Source: JADKIH01 sp964486655 (GTDB lineage Bacteria > Bacteroidota > Bacteroidia > AKYH767-A > 2013-40CM-41-45). From it: 13,931 nt of DNA. The stretch is taken from positions 1-13,931 of the forward strand of contig CAZAON010000320.1 in NCBI GenBank assembly GCA_964486655.1, in the 5' to 3' direction. A program made the position numbers and the translations under genes. Positions 7,418 to 13,931 of the stretch are shown here, piece by piece; the first letter of the stretch is position 1, and each line of letters begins with the position of its first letter. The notes beneath the pieces were generated by a model. It was not told the origin of the DNA. It did no database searches and saw only the letters and a list, made by a program, of their open reading frames with translations.

Positions 7418-7599
7418 TAACCAGGTTTAATCTTTGTGAACATTTGAACAAAATTATTTGAATAATTGTACAGATACAATACAAGGAAAAATACGAAAAA
7501 GTAAAATTCAAAATATCATATAAAATCAATTCGGAACCATCTATGACCAAAATTATTCAGGCAGATGATTCAAATCCTCCAGCCGGTATTCTAGTCGAT

Positions 7600-7607
7600 T
7601 AATTTTG
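7600..7607 (+). promoter_or_regulatory. Bacteroidota-type -7 promoter element of the DUF6567 gene
   Basis: TAATTTTG fits TAnnTTTG and ends 18 nt before the ATG at 7626. A frame-extending TTG at 7605 is part of this element, which argues that translation starts at 7626. No convincing -33 motif is present. Confidence 0.5.
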
Positions 7608-7625
7608 TGTAAGAAAATTAACACT

Positions 7626-7997
7626 ATGAAAAAGATAATATTATTATTTCTTGCATTTGGTTCAATTGCATTATTAAGTTCTTGCGGGATAAATTTTGCA
7701 ACAATCAGTAATCACAATGCGAATGAGACGCAGGTGCAACTCACTTCTAATAATTTTAAGGTCTTAGATAAGATTAATGGAAGCGCGGAAGTTTCTTATG
7801 TTTTGATTTTTGGGGGATTAAACATGAAACGTCTGTATGAAAATGCTTATTCGGCCATGATGGATAAGGCAAATCTGACTGGAGGCTCGAAGGCAGTAAT
7901 AAATGTAGTTACGGAAGAACGCATTCATGGATTTCCGCCGTTTTATTACACCCGGACTGTTACTGTCAGCGGTAATGTGATTGAGTTTACTAAATAG
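7626..7997 (+). CDS. DUF6567-family lipoprotein
   Basis: 123 residues from the ATG at 7626. It begins with a lipoprotein signal (M-K-K, a hydrophobic core, then L-L-S-S-C with the cysteine at residue 20). The mature part matches the small Bacteroidota DUF6567 family: N-F-A-T-I-S-N-H-N-A-N-E-T-Q-V just after the cysteine, a V-S-Y-V-L-I-F-G-G-L-N segment, Y-E-N-A-Y-S-A-M with A-N-L-T-G-G-S-K-A-V-I-N-V-V-T-E-E, and P-P-F-Y-Y-T-R-T-V-T-V near the end. The function is unknown; the fold resembles small periplasmic alpha/beta stress-type proteins, which is inference. It is a single-gene unit with its own -7 element, convergent with the DUF2200 gene 12 nt away. Confidence 0.82.
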   Translation: MKKIILLFLAFGSIALLSSCGINFATISNHNANETQVQLTSNNFKVLDKINGSAEVSYVLIFGGLNMKRLYENAYSAMMDKANLTGGSKAVINVVTEERIHGFPPFYYTRTVTVSGNVIEFTK

Positions 7998-8009
7998 TAA
8001 ATTCAAAAA

Positions 8010-8360
8010 CTACTTTCGGAGAATTTTCTCCATTTTTCTTCCTTTAGCCAGTTCGTCTATCAACTTGTCGAGATAGCGGATCTGTTGCATAAGCTTGTCT
8101 TCGATTTCTTCGACGCGATAGCCGCAAATGACGCCTGTAATTTTGGAGACATTCGGATTAATCTGAGGGGCTTCGGCAAAAAAGGTTTCAAAATCACTTT
8201 TCCTGTCTATTTGTTTTTGAAGTGTTTTTGAATTGTATCCTGTTAACCAGAAAATAATTTCGTCTACTTCTTCTATTGTATGTCCTTTGCGTTCGGCTTT
8301 TTTAATATACAAGGGATATACACTTGCAAAAGACATTTTGAACGCTTTTGAATTATCCAT
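8010..8360 (-). CDS. DUF2200 domain protein
   Basis: 116 residues, close to the usual length of DUF2200 (COG4898) proteins, which are widespread in bacteria and uncharacterised. Diagnostic segments are F-A-S-V-Y-P-L-Y-I-K-K-A-E-R-K-G at 11-26, the E-V-D-E-I-I-F-W-L-T-G-Y helix at 31-42, and I-N-P-N-V-S-K-I-T-G-V-I-C-G-Y-R-V-E at 67-84, followed by a C-terminal helix. It is cytoplasmic, with no signal peptide or membrane segment. It lies 51 nt downstream of the PDZ-hydrolase gene on the same strand, so cotranscription is possible but not assured. Its 3' end faces the DUF6567 gene. Confidence 0.85.
   Translation of the reverse strand: MDNSKAFKMSFASVYPLYIKKAERKGHTIEEVDEIIFWLTGYNSKTLQKQIDRKSDFETFFAEAPQINPNVSKITGVICGYRVEEIEDKLMQQIRYLDKLIDELAKGRKMEKILRK
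8018..8040 (+). terminator. Weak terminator-like hairpin after the DUF6567 gene
   Basis: GGAGA (8018-8022) pairs with TCTCC (8027-8031) around a 4-nt loop and is followed by ATTTTTCTT. It lies 21 nt past the DUF6567 stop but inside the 3' end of the convergent DUF2200 coding region, so it may be coincidental. Confidence 0.35.
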
Positions 8361-8411
8361 TCGAATAGAATTTAGTTAATCGACCGGTTCCCACAATTGA
8401 ATTTTATTTTA

Positions 8412-9779
8412 TCAATTATACAAATTTTCCTTCATCCATTTAATTGAAGTGTTTATGAAAAGCGGATTTATTTCAGTTTCCGTTTGTGATGCACTTATAT
8501 CATCCGTTTCTGCTAAAATTCCCCAGTGATCGGAATTGGCAATTTCAACATAGGTTCCGTTTCCCGGATGATAGCGGTTAACAATTTCTGCAATTTCTTT
8601 ATGTTCTGTAGCAGAGGATACAAAGTCGGAAGAGCCATGCATGGCCAGAACTTTTGCTTTTGTGTTCATCCACATTTCCCTGACATTCACATCAGCCACC
8701 TGCTGAAAATATTCTATTCTCATCGGGTATCTAAACAAATGTGATTCTGTTTGAGGGTGCTCCTGAATGATCTGTTGTGGCGATTTTTTCTTGACAAATA
8801 ATTCGTACAGCCTGATGTATTCTGCTCTCATATAAATGTCAACAGAATCGGCCGGCATGTCTATCATCACTTGCTGTCGATAAGAATTTTCCAATTCATA
8901 TTCGAGCCAGTTCCTTCCAACTGTGCCATATACTATGATTCCTTTCACCGATTCTTCCTGCGCAATAAGCGGAGCAATAACTCCGCCAATACTCAATCCC
9001 GTTATGAAAATATTCTCTTTATCAACATAAGGTAGCGATTTTAATTGTTTCAGTCCGTCAAGATATCCCTGCATTTCGGTATTAAAGTCGCATTCATTAC
9101 AGGGAATGCCTTTACTGTCTCCCATGCCTGTTTTTTCCACGCGAATGGTTACAAATCCGCTGTTTGTAAGAGATTCGGTACAACGTCTGATCGACATCAG
9201 TTCCGAAACGGTAGTATTGTCTATGCTGTAACAACCGACTCCGCCAACGATAAGTACTGCGGGATATTTTTTGTCACCTTTGGGTCTGGTAATAATAATT
9301 CTGAGTTGATTGTTTCCGGAAACGACGGAAGAATATATGATATCATAATCATTGCTTGTTTCCATCGGTTTCGGTAACAAGTTTACTGTCGCTTCCGAAA
9401 GTTTTGATTTACGATAATATCCGATTTTTATTTTATCACCACCATGATGTTTCTTTAGCAGATTTAAAAAATGAGACGTGTTTTCAATGTTTTCTCCATT
9501 CATGGAAACAAGGACATCATTCGCAATAAATCCGGCTTTATATGCAGCTGAATTCTCTACTACCTTATTGAGGATTGTTCCGGCGAGAGAAGGAAGTTTT
9601 AATGACGACTTCAAACTATCGTTTAAATTACTGATCGAAGCACCAAATGATGCAGAACGTGGCAGTTCTTGTGCGGTAACCGAATGATTAATAAGAGAGA
9701 AGAAGACAATCAGTGCGCTTAATATTAATTTATTCACGTGTTTGGAATTTTGGTGCAGGAAATTTGTTTTCAATTGCAT
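8412..9779 (-). CDS. Secreted PDZ-domain alpha/beta hydrolase
   Basis: 455 residues. An N-terminal signal peptide with a long n-region (hydrophobic core ~17-31, cleavage near V-T-A-Q) directs it out of the cytoplasm. Residues ~42-135 are a PDZ domain (N-S-A-A-Y-K-A-G-F-I-A-N-D-V-L-V-S-M-N-G-E-N-I at 76-98). Residues ~145-455 are an alpha/beta-hydrolase domain of the acyl-peptidase/dienelactone-hydrolase type: A-V-L-I-V-G-G-V-G on the first strand, nucleophile Ser263 in G-L-S-I-G-G, acid Asp385 in H-G-S-S-D-F, and catalytic His418 in N-S-D-H-W-G. Four cysteines (183, 200, 227, 230) cluster in the hydrolase part and could form disulphides in the periplasm. The likely reaction is hydrolysis of an ester or peptide bond; the PDZ domain may bind substrate C-termini. 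The substrate is not evident. Confidence 0.85.
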   Translation of the reverse strand: MQLKTNFLHQNSKHVNKLILSALIVFFSLINHSVTAQELPRSASFGASISNLNDSLKSSLKLPSLAGTILNKVVENSAAYKAGFIANDVLVSMNGENIENTSHFLNLLKKHHGGDKIKIGYYRKSKLSEATVNLLPKPMETSNDYDIIYSSVVSGNNQLRIIITRPKGDKKYPAVLIVGGVGCYSIDNTTVSELMSIRRCTESLTNSGFVTIRVEKTGMGDSKGIPCNECDFNTEMQGYLDGLKQLKSLPYVDKENIFITGLSIGGVIAPLIAQEESVKGIIVYGTVGRNWLEYELENSYRQQVMIDMPADSVDIYMRAEYIRLYELFVKKKSPQQIIQEHPQTESHLFRYPMRIEYFQQVADVNVREMWMNTKAKVLAMHGSSDFVSSATEHKEIAEIVNRYHPGNGTYVEIANSDHWGILAETDDISASQTETEINPLFINTSIKWMKENLYN

Positions 9780-10038
9780 TTTATAATATTCATTTAACGG
9801 AATGAATTATAAAAATAGAAAAGAAGAAGATCAGATTATATCTGAAATGTTAAAACCTGCAATATTTAACAAACTTTAAGATATGGTAAGGTTTCCTGAT
9901 TGTATAAAGGGAAACGTTAAACTTTGATATAATAATTATTAAGACTTTGATTAACAGGCTTGTCAAAAGTTGTCTATAGTGCAATTATAAATTTAAGTAA
10001 TCGAAAGTGTTAAGGTAAAATATGCAATTGACTATTTC

Positions 10039-10076
10039 TCACTATTTATTTTTAACCTGTTTAAAATAAATAGTGA
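10039..10076 (-). terminator. Long AT-rich inverted repeat at the 3' end of the membrane-protein gene
   Basis: A perfect 14-bp inverted repeat, 10039-10052 with 10063-10076, encloses a 10-nt loop. It contains the last codons and stop of the gene at 10042. The stem is almost all A-T and no T-run follows on the minus strand, so it is not a textbook intrinsic terminator. It may protect the mRNA 3' end or help termination. Confidence 0.45.
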
Positions 10077-10374
10077 AAGACCAAACAAAGAAAATAATGG
10101 AAGCGCAAAGTGTAAAATATGGTAAATATTTTTTCCCTTCCTCAAAAAATACAAATGAAGTAAATAATAATGCAAACCCTTCAAACAAATGAACCAGGAA
10201 TTTCAACACATGTCCCTGATTTTTAACTTTCAAATCGTAAATGAAGTACACTATGATGATTATGCCGAATAAAAGAATTAATCCGCCTGTTATGGGATGG
10301 TGTGAGAACTTGTCATATCCTTTTAACATTAATACTACACCTAAAATAAAATGATGAATAGCTTCTTTTTTCAT
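10042..10374 (-). CDS. Small multi-helix integral membrane protein, unknown function
   Basis: 110 residues, mostly hydrophobic. Clear membrane helices lie at ~29-46 (G-G-L-I-L-L-F-G-I-I-I-I-V-Y), ~57-76 (L-K-F-L-V-H-L-F-E-G-F-A-L-L-F) and ~84-104, and a shorter amphipathic one at ~8-20. The N-terminal part has paired histidines (H-H at 7-8 and 25-26) and a G-Y-D-K-F motif. I do not recognise the family. The gene stands alone, with ~200 nt to the cytochrome c peroxidase gene upstream and ~260 nt to the hydrolase gene downstream. The ATG at 10372-10374 is the natural start. Confidence 0.7.
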   Translation of the reverse strand: MKKEAIHHFILGVVLMLKGYDKFSHHPITGGLILLFGIIIIVYFIYDLKVKNQGHVLKFLVHLFEGFALLFTSFVFFEEGKKYLPYFTLCASIIFFVWSFTIYFKQVKNK

Positions 10375-10573
10375 TTTGGCTTTTAATGACCTGATTATTT
10401 AGTCTTTTAATTTTGATTAGTGCATAGATAGTAAAAATTTGTTTTAACTGAATGCTGAATTACATCTCACTTCAAAATTTACTTATCTTTATTACCAGGC
10501 CTGACTGCGGTTAATTTATTATGGAGTTCGCGGGTCATAGGCCGAGGAGTTTAGTAAATGTCTTGATTGGTTT

Positions 10574-11635
10574 TTATTTCGTATTAAACGGATTGCTGAA
10601 TTCGGGATTTGAAATAAACGAACTGTCGGAAAGTGTTAACAAATAGGCAATTATTTTTCTCTTTTCATCACTTGTCAATTTTGCACCACCGCGATGAGCA
10701 AATTCCATTTTTGAATCAATGTTTGCACTTTTTTGAAGTCCTTCGCTATAGAAGTTAATGACTTCTTCTAATGTTTTAAATCTTCCGTCATGCATGTAAG
10801 GAGCGGTAAAGGCGAGGTTTCTTAACGATGGAACAATAAATTTCCCGTTGTCAGTTGACTTGCCGGTTACAATGCCTCTTCCTTTGTCTTTGTAATCATT
10901 TGCGTTCGTTACAGCATCAAGTCCGTTGTTACTAAAAACCAAAGTAGAACCCAGTGCATCGCCATCTGTGATGTGGCAATGAATGCAGTCGCCCTTTGTT
11001 TGATCGCTAACTAAATTAAAACCTTCATACTCGTCTCTGGTGAATAGTGTTTTTCCTTCAACTACCTTGTCATATTTTGATTGATAGGAGATCAAAGTAC
11101 GTAAGAATTGTGCAATTGCTTTACTGATTTTAACACTGTCGATTTTTGAACTGCCGAAAACTTTTTTGAATTGCTTTTTGTAAAACTTGTTTTCTTCAAG
11201 CCTTTGAGCGGCAATATTCCAGTCAAGGTTCATTTCATTATATTCTCTTACCGGATGAAATACCTGCTCTTCAATGCTTGAAGCTCTGCCGTCCCAAAAA
11301 TAGGCTGGATACCAGGCCAGATTGAAAAGTGCCATAGTATTTCGTTTCATTAATTCATCATTTCTTCCTTTGCTGAATGAGTTTGGTGAATCACTAAAGG
11401 CGGCTTTTTGATTGTGACAACTTGCACAGGACATAGTTTTATCCGAACTCAAAATAGGGTCGTAGAACAGGTACCTGCCTAAATTTGCTCCTTCGGCCGT
11501 CACGGGATTGTTTTCTGCCGCAGGCATCTTGGGAAAAAACGTCAGTTCCGGAAATTTATAAGGTGTAAGTGTAATCTCGTCGCTAAAACTCAATCCGAAT
11601 AGCGAAAGTAAAAGTATAAAGCTAAGCCTTAGCAT
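10574..11635 (-). CDS. Dihaem cytochrome c peroxidase (MauG/CcpA superfamily)
   Basis: 353 residues from the ATG at 11633-11635. Residues 1-18 are a signal peptide (M-L-R-L-S-F then a leucine-rich core), giving periplasmic export. Two c-type haem attachment sites are present: C-A-S-C-H at 70-74 and C-I-H-C-H at 217-221. Other family marks are G-R-Y-L-F-Y-D-P-I-L-S, the W-D-G-R-A motif at 114-118 with E-E-Q-V-F-H-P after it, and the C-terminal P-S-L-R-N-L-A-F-T-A-P-Y-M-H-D-G-R-F segment (~269-286). Family members reduce peroxide with electrons from cytochromes, or oxidise partner proteins as MauG and MbnH do. The frame extends upstream to a TTG at 11662, but that would overlap the preceding gene and displace the signal peptide. 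It begins 7 nt after the T9SS protein gene stop, so the two are cotranscribed. Confidence 0.93.
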   Translation of the reverse strand: MLRLSFILLLSLFGLSFSDEITLTPYKFPELTFFPKMPAAENNPVTAEGANLGRYLFYDPILSSDKTMSCASCHNQKAAFSDSPNSFSKGRNDELMKRNTMALFNLAWYPAYFWDGRASSIEEQVFHPVREYNEMNLDWNIAAQRLEENKFYKKQFKKVFGSSKIDSVKISKAIAQFLRTLISYQSKYDKVVEGKTLFTRDEYEGFNLVSDQTKGDCIHCHITDGDALGSTLVFSNNGLDAVTNANDYKDKGRGIVTGKSTDNGKFIVPSLRNLAFTAPYMHDGRFKTLEEVINFYSEGLQKSANIDSKMEFAHRGGAKLTSDEKRKIIAYLLTLSDSSFISNPEFSNPFNTK

Positions 11636-11642
11636 TTCATAC

Positions 11643-12572
11643 TTAGTGTTTACTGATAACAATCGGAATCGTTTCTGACTGAATGTTTGTTTTGATTTTC
11701 AGGTAATACATTCCGTCATTATACTTATCCGTTTCAAACCAAAACTTAGTTGGAATGTTTGCCCACTTGTCAACAATGCGTCCGAATTGGTCAATTAATT
11801 CCATCGTTTCAATGATGTGATATTCCATTATTTTCTTTGCCTGAATATTCACAATATTATTGGCAGGGTTTGGATAAACGTTCAGATAATTTTTTTGATC
11901 AAATTCTTTGACGGTATGTATTATGGTAATATGTGCAAGCAAGTTATCGATCATCCATCCTTCCTTATTGTTGTCGACCGAATCAGATGAGAAAGTAAAA
12001 CGAACTATAAGAGTGTCGAAAAATGATAAAAATGACATATCGTAGCACAACCAAATGTCTCTCCAAGTACTGTCAGTCCCGCTAAAAACGAAATCACCGT
12101 TTGGCAGCGTGTCAGCATTTGCCGGTTGAAACCCGTAGAAATTATATACATACGGATTATTAAAGGCATTTTCCCAGGTCGCACCCGAATCAAATGAAAA
12201 CTCAATTTTACCGCCGTCTAATCCCGAATCCATATCTAATTTTTGTTTCCATTGTAATGCAAAAATTCCCCAATTTGTCCAGGGGATAATTGAAAATTGA
12301 AAACTCGATGAATTGTTGGACGGGTAATAGTTGATAGTATCCGTTACCATGGCATTTGGAAATGTTGCAGCGGAATCAAAAATTGATTTCTGCGGAATTC
12401 CGATCTGCCAGATATTTGTGCTGTCAGGGTCAAGGGTGATGCAAATGGAAGAAGGAGACATGTTAGGATCACAAATAGTATCGGCGCCGTCAAAATATTG
12501 TGTATAGAACTGCGCTGAAGAAGAACGTGCAATGAGTAAAATGATAAGCGAGATGAGGTAGATTTTTTTCAT
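11643..12572 (-). CDS. T9SS-exported protein with type A C-terminal sorting domain
   Basis: 309 residues. A Sec signal peptide occupies 1-20 (M-K-K-I-Y, hydrophobic core, S-S-S-A-Q). Residues ~25-218 form one beta-sandwich-like domain of the kind attached to secreted Bacteroidota proteases and adhesins, with D-G-G-K-I-E-F-S-F-D-S-G-A-T-W-E at 119-134 and E-G-W-M-I-D-N-L near 204-211 as marks. Residues ~229-309 are a type A T9SS sorting domain: N-V-Y-P-N-P-A-N-N at 231-239, L-I-D-Q-F-G-R-I-V near 259-267, and Y-N-D-G-M-Y-Y-L-K-I at 284-293. The protein should therefore cross the outer membrane by T9SS and be cleaved and attached to the surface or released. No catalytic motif is visible. It is the first gene of a pair with the dihaem peroxidase 7 nt downstream. 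Confidence 0.87.
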   Translation of the reverse strand: MKKIYLISLIILLIARSSSAQFYTQYFDGADTICDPNMSPSSICITLDPDSTNIWQIGIPQKSIFDSAATFPNAMVTDTINYYPSNNSSSFQFSIIPWTNWGIFALQWKQKLDMDSGLDGGKIEFSFDSGATWENAFNNPYVYNFYGFQPANADTLPNGDFVFSGTDSTWRDIWLCYDMSFLSFFDTLIVRFTFSSDSVDNNKEGWMIDNLLAHITIIHTVKEFDQKNYLNVYPNPANNIVNIQAKKIMEYHIIETMELIDQFGRIVDKWANIPTKFWFETDKYNDGMYYLKIKTNIQSETIPIVISKH

Positions 12573-12828
12573 GATATAGGATTTAAATTGTTAAAAATAT
12601 TATTGAACTAATTTATAAACTGAATTGAAGCTTTGTTTGCTAATAGCAATATCGGAAAAATATTTTATTATATCAATATAGTATCAGAAAGTGAAGAAAG
12701 GTATTGATATATGGACATAAAAGTAAAACGTATTTTTATAGCTTATCGAAGTGCCGTTTTGCAATGACTTTTAAATATAGATAAATTTAGATGGAGGCAT
12801 TTTAGTGAGGTTATGTTATGCGAAGTTT

Positions 12829-13206
12829 TTATTGTATAATTGTAGTGTCAATTTTCATCATATATTTTGCATGATACTTATCTAGTTCTTCATATTTCCA
12901 ATGTGATTCATCAACATTTTTCTCAACTGTATCTTTTTTAACAGAAATATTAGAAATTTCATCATTGTATCTGGCGTCATCAACTCCGACTGTTCCAAAA
13001 ACATAACTGTTAACGTATATTAGAACCGTACTTTGAGGAGCTATATTTTTCGCTATAACTCCTTCTCCAGTTTTATATTTTAAAATAATTGAGTCGCTCA
13101 ATGCATTTTCCACGTAGTAGTCTTTTATATGCTCTTTATCACAAGAAGTAAAAAGAATACAAGCGCAAGTCAAAAAGAAAATAATTAAACTTATTTGTCT
13201 GTTCAT
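12829..13206 (-). CDS. Short lipoprotein of unknown function
   Basis: 125 residues. The signal ends in L-F-T-S-C with Cys22 as the expected lipidation site. The mature chain is hydrophilic with probable beta strands: D-Y-Y-V-E-N-A-L, S-I-I-L-K-Y-K-T-G, then I-A-P-Q-S-T-V-L-I-Y-V-N near 55-66, a layout seen in small immunoglobulin-like envelope lipoproteins. The C-terminal third is charged, with K-Y-E-E-L-D-K-Y-H. I do not recognise a family. It is isolated by ~250 nt on each side. An ATG at 13204-13206 is the only start that keeps the signal. I see no promoter match upstream. Confidence 0.68.
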   Translation of the reverse strand: MNRQISLIIFFLTCACILFTSCDKEHIKDYYVENALSDSIILKYKTGEGVIAKNIAPQSTVLIYVNSYVFGTVGVDDARYNDEISNISVKKDTVEKNVDESHWKYEELDKYHAKYMMKIDTTIIQ

Positions 13207-13467
13207 TGAACTAATTTAATTTAGTACAATCATTTGTTCATAATTATTAAATTGTGCATAGCGAAGAAGGGTTTAGAACCGCAACCATTCGTTTACATGT
13301 ACTGTTCAATAGAGGCTCAACTCTTTATTTACCTCTCAAAACCCTTATTATTTTATTTCTTTTAATCTTACTGTTATGCTTACGTGCTATTTTGGATTGA
13401 AACTAATCCGCTCGTTTTCTGCACGAAAATTAGCTTAAGGTGATGTCGCCTGCTGAAGTTTGCATTG

Positions 13468-13884
13468 TCATTTTTTCTTTCTGGTTTTTGTAGCTGCTTT
13501 TTTCTTTGAGACAAATTTCGTTGATGCGCTTTTTACTTTCATTGGCTTTGGTCTCTCGTGTTTTGGTTGATACACTCCCAGCTTTCCGCCACTTGGTAAA
13601 ACTAATTTGGTATGAAAACCCCATGCCTGACTTCCAATTCGCCCGCACTCTATATTATGTTTCTTCATCTTTTCAACGAACAAATGAATATTATCGCACA
13701 TCAAATACAATTCAGTGGAGATATCATCGGGAGACGGATGAAATGCAAGCTCAGACGGAGGCAACCCGAAAATGAGCCAGCCACCGCCAACATCAACGCT
13801 TGGACACTTCAGAATTTCTTTAAAAAACTTTTTATCCGCTGCAGCTTTCCTGCTATAAATGAGAACGTGTATTCCGTTTATCAT
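13468..13884 (-). CDS. VOC-family protein with lysine-rich C-terminal tail
   Basis: 138 residues. Residues 1-~112 match the short VOC (glyoxalase/extradiol dioxygenase) type: I-N-G-I-H-V-L-I-Y-S at 2-11, A-D-K-K-F-F-K-E-I-L at 16-25, V-D-V-G-G-G-W-L-I-F-G-L-P-P-S-E at 30-45, H-P-S near 49, E-L-Y-L-M-C-D-N-I at 58-66, Q-A-W-G-F-H-T at 85-91, and L-P-S-G-G-K-L-G-V-Y-Q-P-K-H at 96-109. The substrate is unknown. The family normally stops soon after Y-Q-P-x-H; here ~29 more residues follow, rich in Lys, Ala, Ser and Thr, ending K-K-K-A-A-T-K-T-R-K-K-K. Such tails can bind nucleic acid, but this is inference. Its partner genes lie outside the window. Cytoplasmic. Confidence 0.83.
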   Translation of the reverse strand: MINGIHVLIYSRKAAADKKFFKEILKCPSVDVGGGWLIFGLPPSELAFHPSPDDISTELYLMCDNIHLFVEKMKKHNIECGRIGSQAWGFHTKLVLPSGGKLGVYQPKHERPKPMKVKSASTKFVSKKKAATKTRKKK

Positions 13885-13931
13885 TTTATAAATTGTTTAA
13901 CTGTTTGTGCTTACTCTATTCGGTTTTCAGC

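Larger units (their letters stand above)
7053..7625. other. Gene-poor stretch between porin and DUF6567 lipoprotein genes
   Basis: This divergent intergenic region, close to 570 bp, must carry the promoters of both flanking genes. It contains one credible short ORF (7268-7417) and a -7-like element at 7600-7607, both listed separately. TAAATTTG also occurs on the minus strand at 7056-7063, but only 3 nt before the porin ATG, too close for a normal leader. I see no strong hairpins, tandem repeats, tRNA or transposon ends here. Confidence 0.6.

Noticed and set aside
7543..7602. 19-codon plus-strand ORF starting at ATG 7543
   Set aside because: Too short to support, no hydrophobic or motif character, and its stop overlaps the -7 element of the next gene.
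9921..9950. AT-rich palindrome AATAATTATT near 9931
   Set aside because: A short all-AT palindrome of this sort is expected by chance in AT-rich intergenic DNA.
11636..11662. Nine-codon upstream extension of the cytochrome c peroxidase from TTG
   Set aside because: It overlaps the T9SS gene and pushes the signal peptide inward; the ATG at 11635 begins a normal signal peptide.
13430..13648. 72-residue minus-strand ORF overlapping the second VOC gene
   Set aside because: It lies in another frame of a clear VOC gene and has only a lysine-rich low-complexity translation; there is no sign of a frameshifted homologue.
1..13931. CRISPR array, tRNA, rRNA, insertion sequence, phage or toxin-antitoxin genes
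   Set aside because: I looked for spaced direct repeats, cloverleaf-like segments, transposase motifs and paired small genes and found none.

Overview
This window is chromosomal DNA of a member of the Bacteroidota, moderately AT-rich. The evidence is a type IX secretion (T9SS) C-terminal sorting domain on the protein at 11643-12572, several short lipoproteins ending their signal in S-S-C or T-S-C, two upstream sites matching the Bacteroidota -7 promoter element TAnnTTTG, weak or absent Shine-Dalgarno sequences, and protein families typical of this phylum (DUF6567, lipoprotein-type YqaE/Pmp3, OprO/P-like porin). Catalase-peroxidase and a dihaem cytochrome c peroxidase suggest an aerobic or oxygen-exposed lifestyle. 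The genus cannot be fixed from the sequence.

Layout. 1-1135 (minus): a secreted protein of unknown function with a TTG start, followed by a lipoprotein carrying a C-terminal Pmp3/YqaE membrane domain and closed by a strong terminator. 1236-3582 (plus): katG with its own -7 element and a terminator shared with the convergent operon. 3650-5533 (minus): a tight three-gene operon, DUF1801 protein, winged-helix SAM methyltransferase, VOC/bleomycin-resistance-like protein. Immediately upstream of that operon, at 5535-5720, lies an unlisted remnant: the last ~60 codons of a MepA-type murein endopeptidase without its N-terminal two thirds. 5721-7052 (minus): an outer-membrane porin. 7053-7625: a gene-poor stretch that holds a possible 49-residue membrane protein and a promoter. 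7626-7997 (plus): DUF6567 lipoprotein. 8010-9779 (minus): DUF2200 protein and a secreted PDZ-alpha/beta hydrolase fusion. 10042-10374 (minus): a small multi-helix membrane protein with a long 3' inverted repeat. 10574-12572 (minus): a T9SS-exported beta-sandwich protein and, 7 nt downstream, a dihaem cytochrome c peroxidase. 12829-13206 (minus): an orphan lipoprotein. 13468-13884 (minus): a second VOC protein with a lysine-rich tail.

How the genes fit together. There is no large system here. The recurring themes are peroxide defence (katG, cytochrome c peroxidase), small stand-alone detoxification or modification enzymes (two VOC proteins, methyltransferase, DUF1801), and cell-envelope proteins. 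The points most worth following up are the mepA remnant, the lipid-anchored Pmp3 protein whose two ends may sit in different membranes, the tightly coupled T9SS protein/dihaem peroxidase pair, and the overlooked 49-codon ORF. I found no CRISPR array, tRNA, rRNA, insertion sequence or phage gene.
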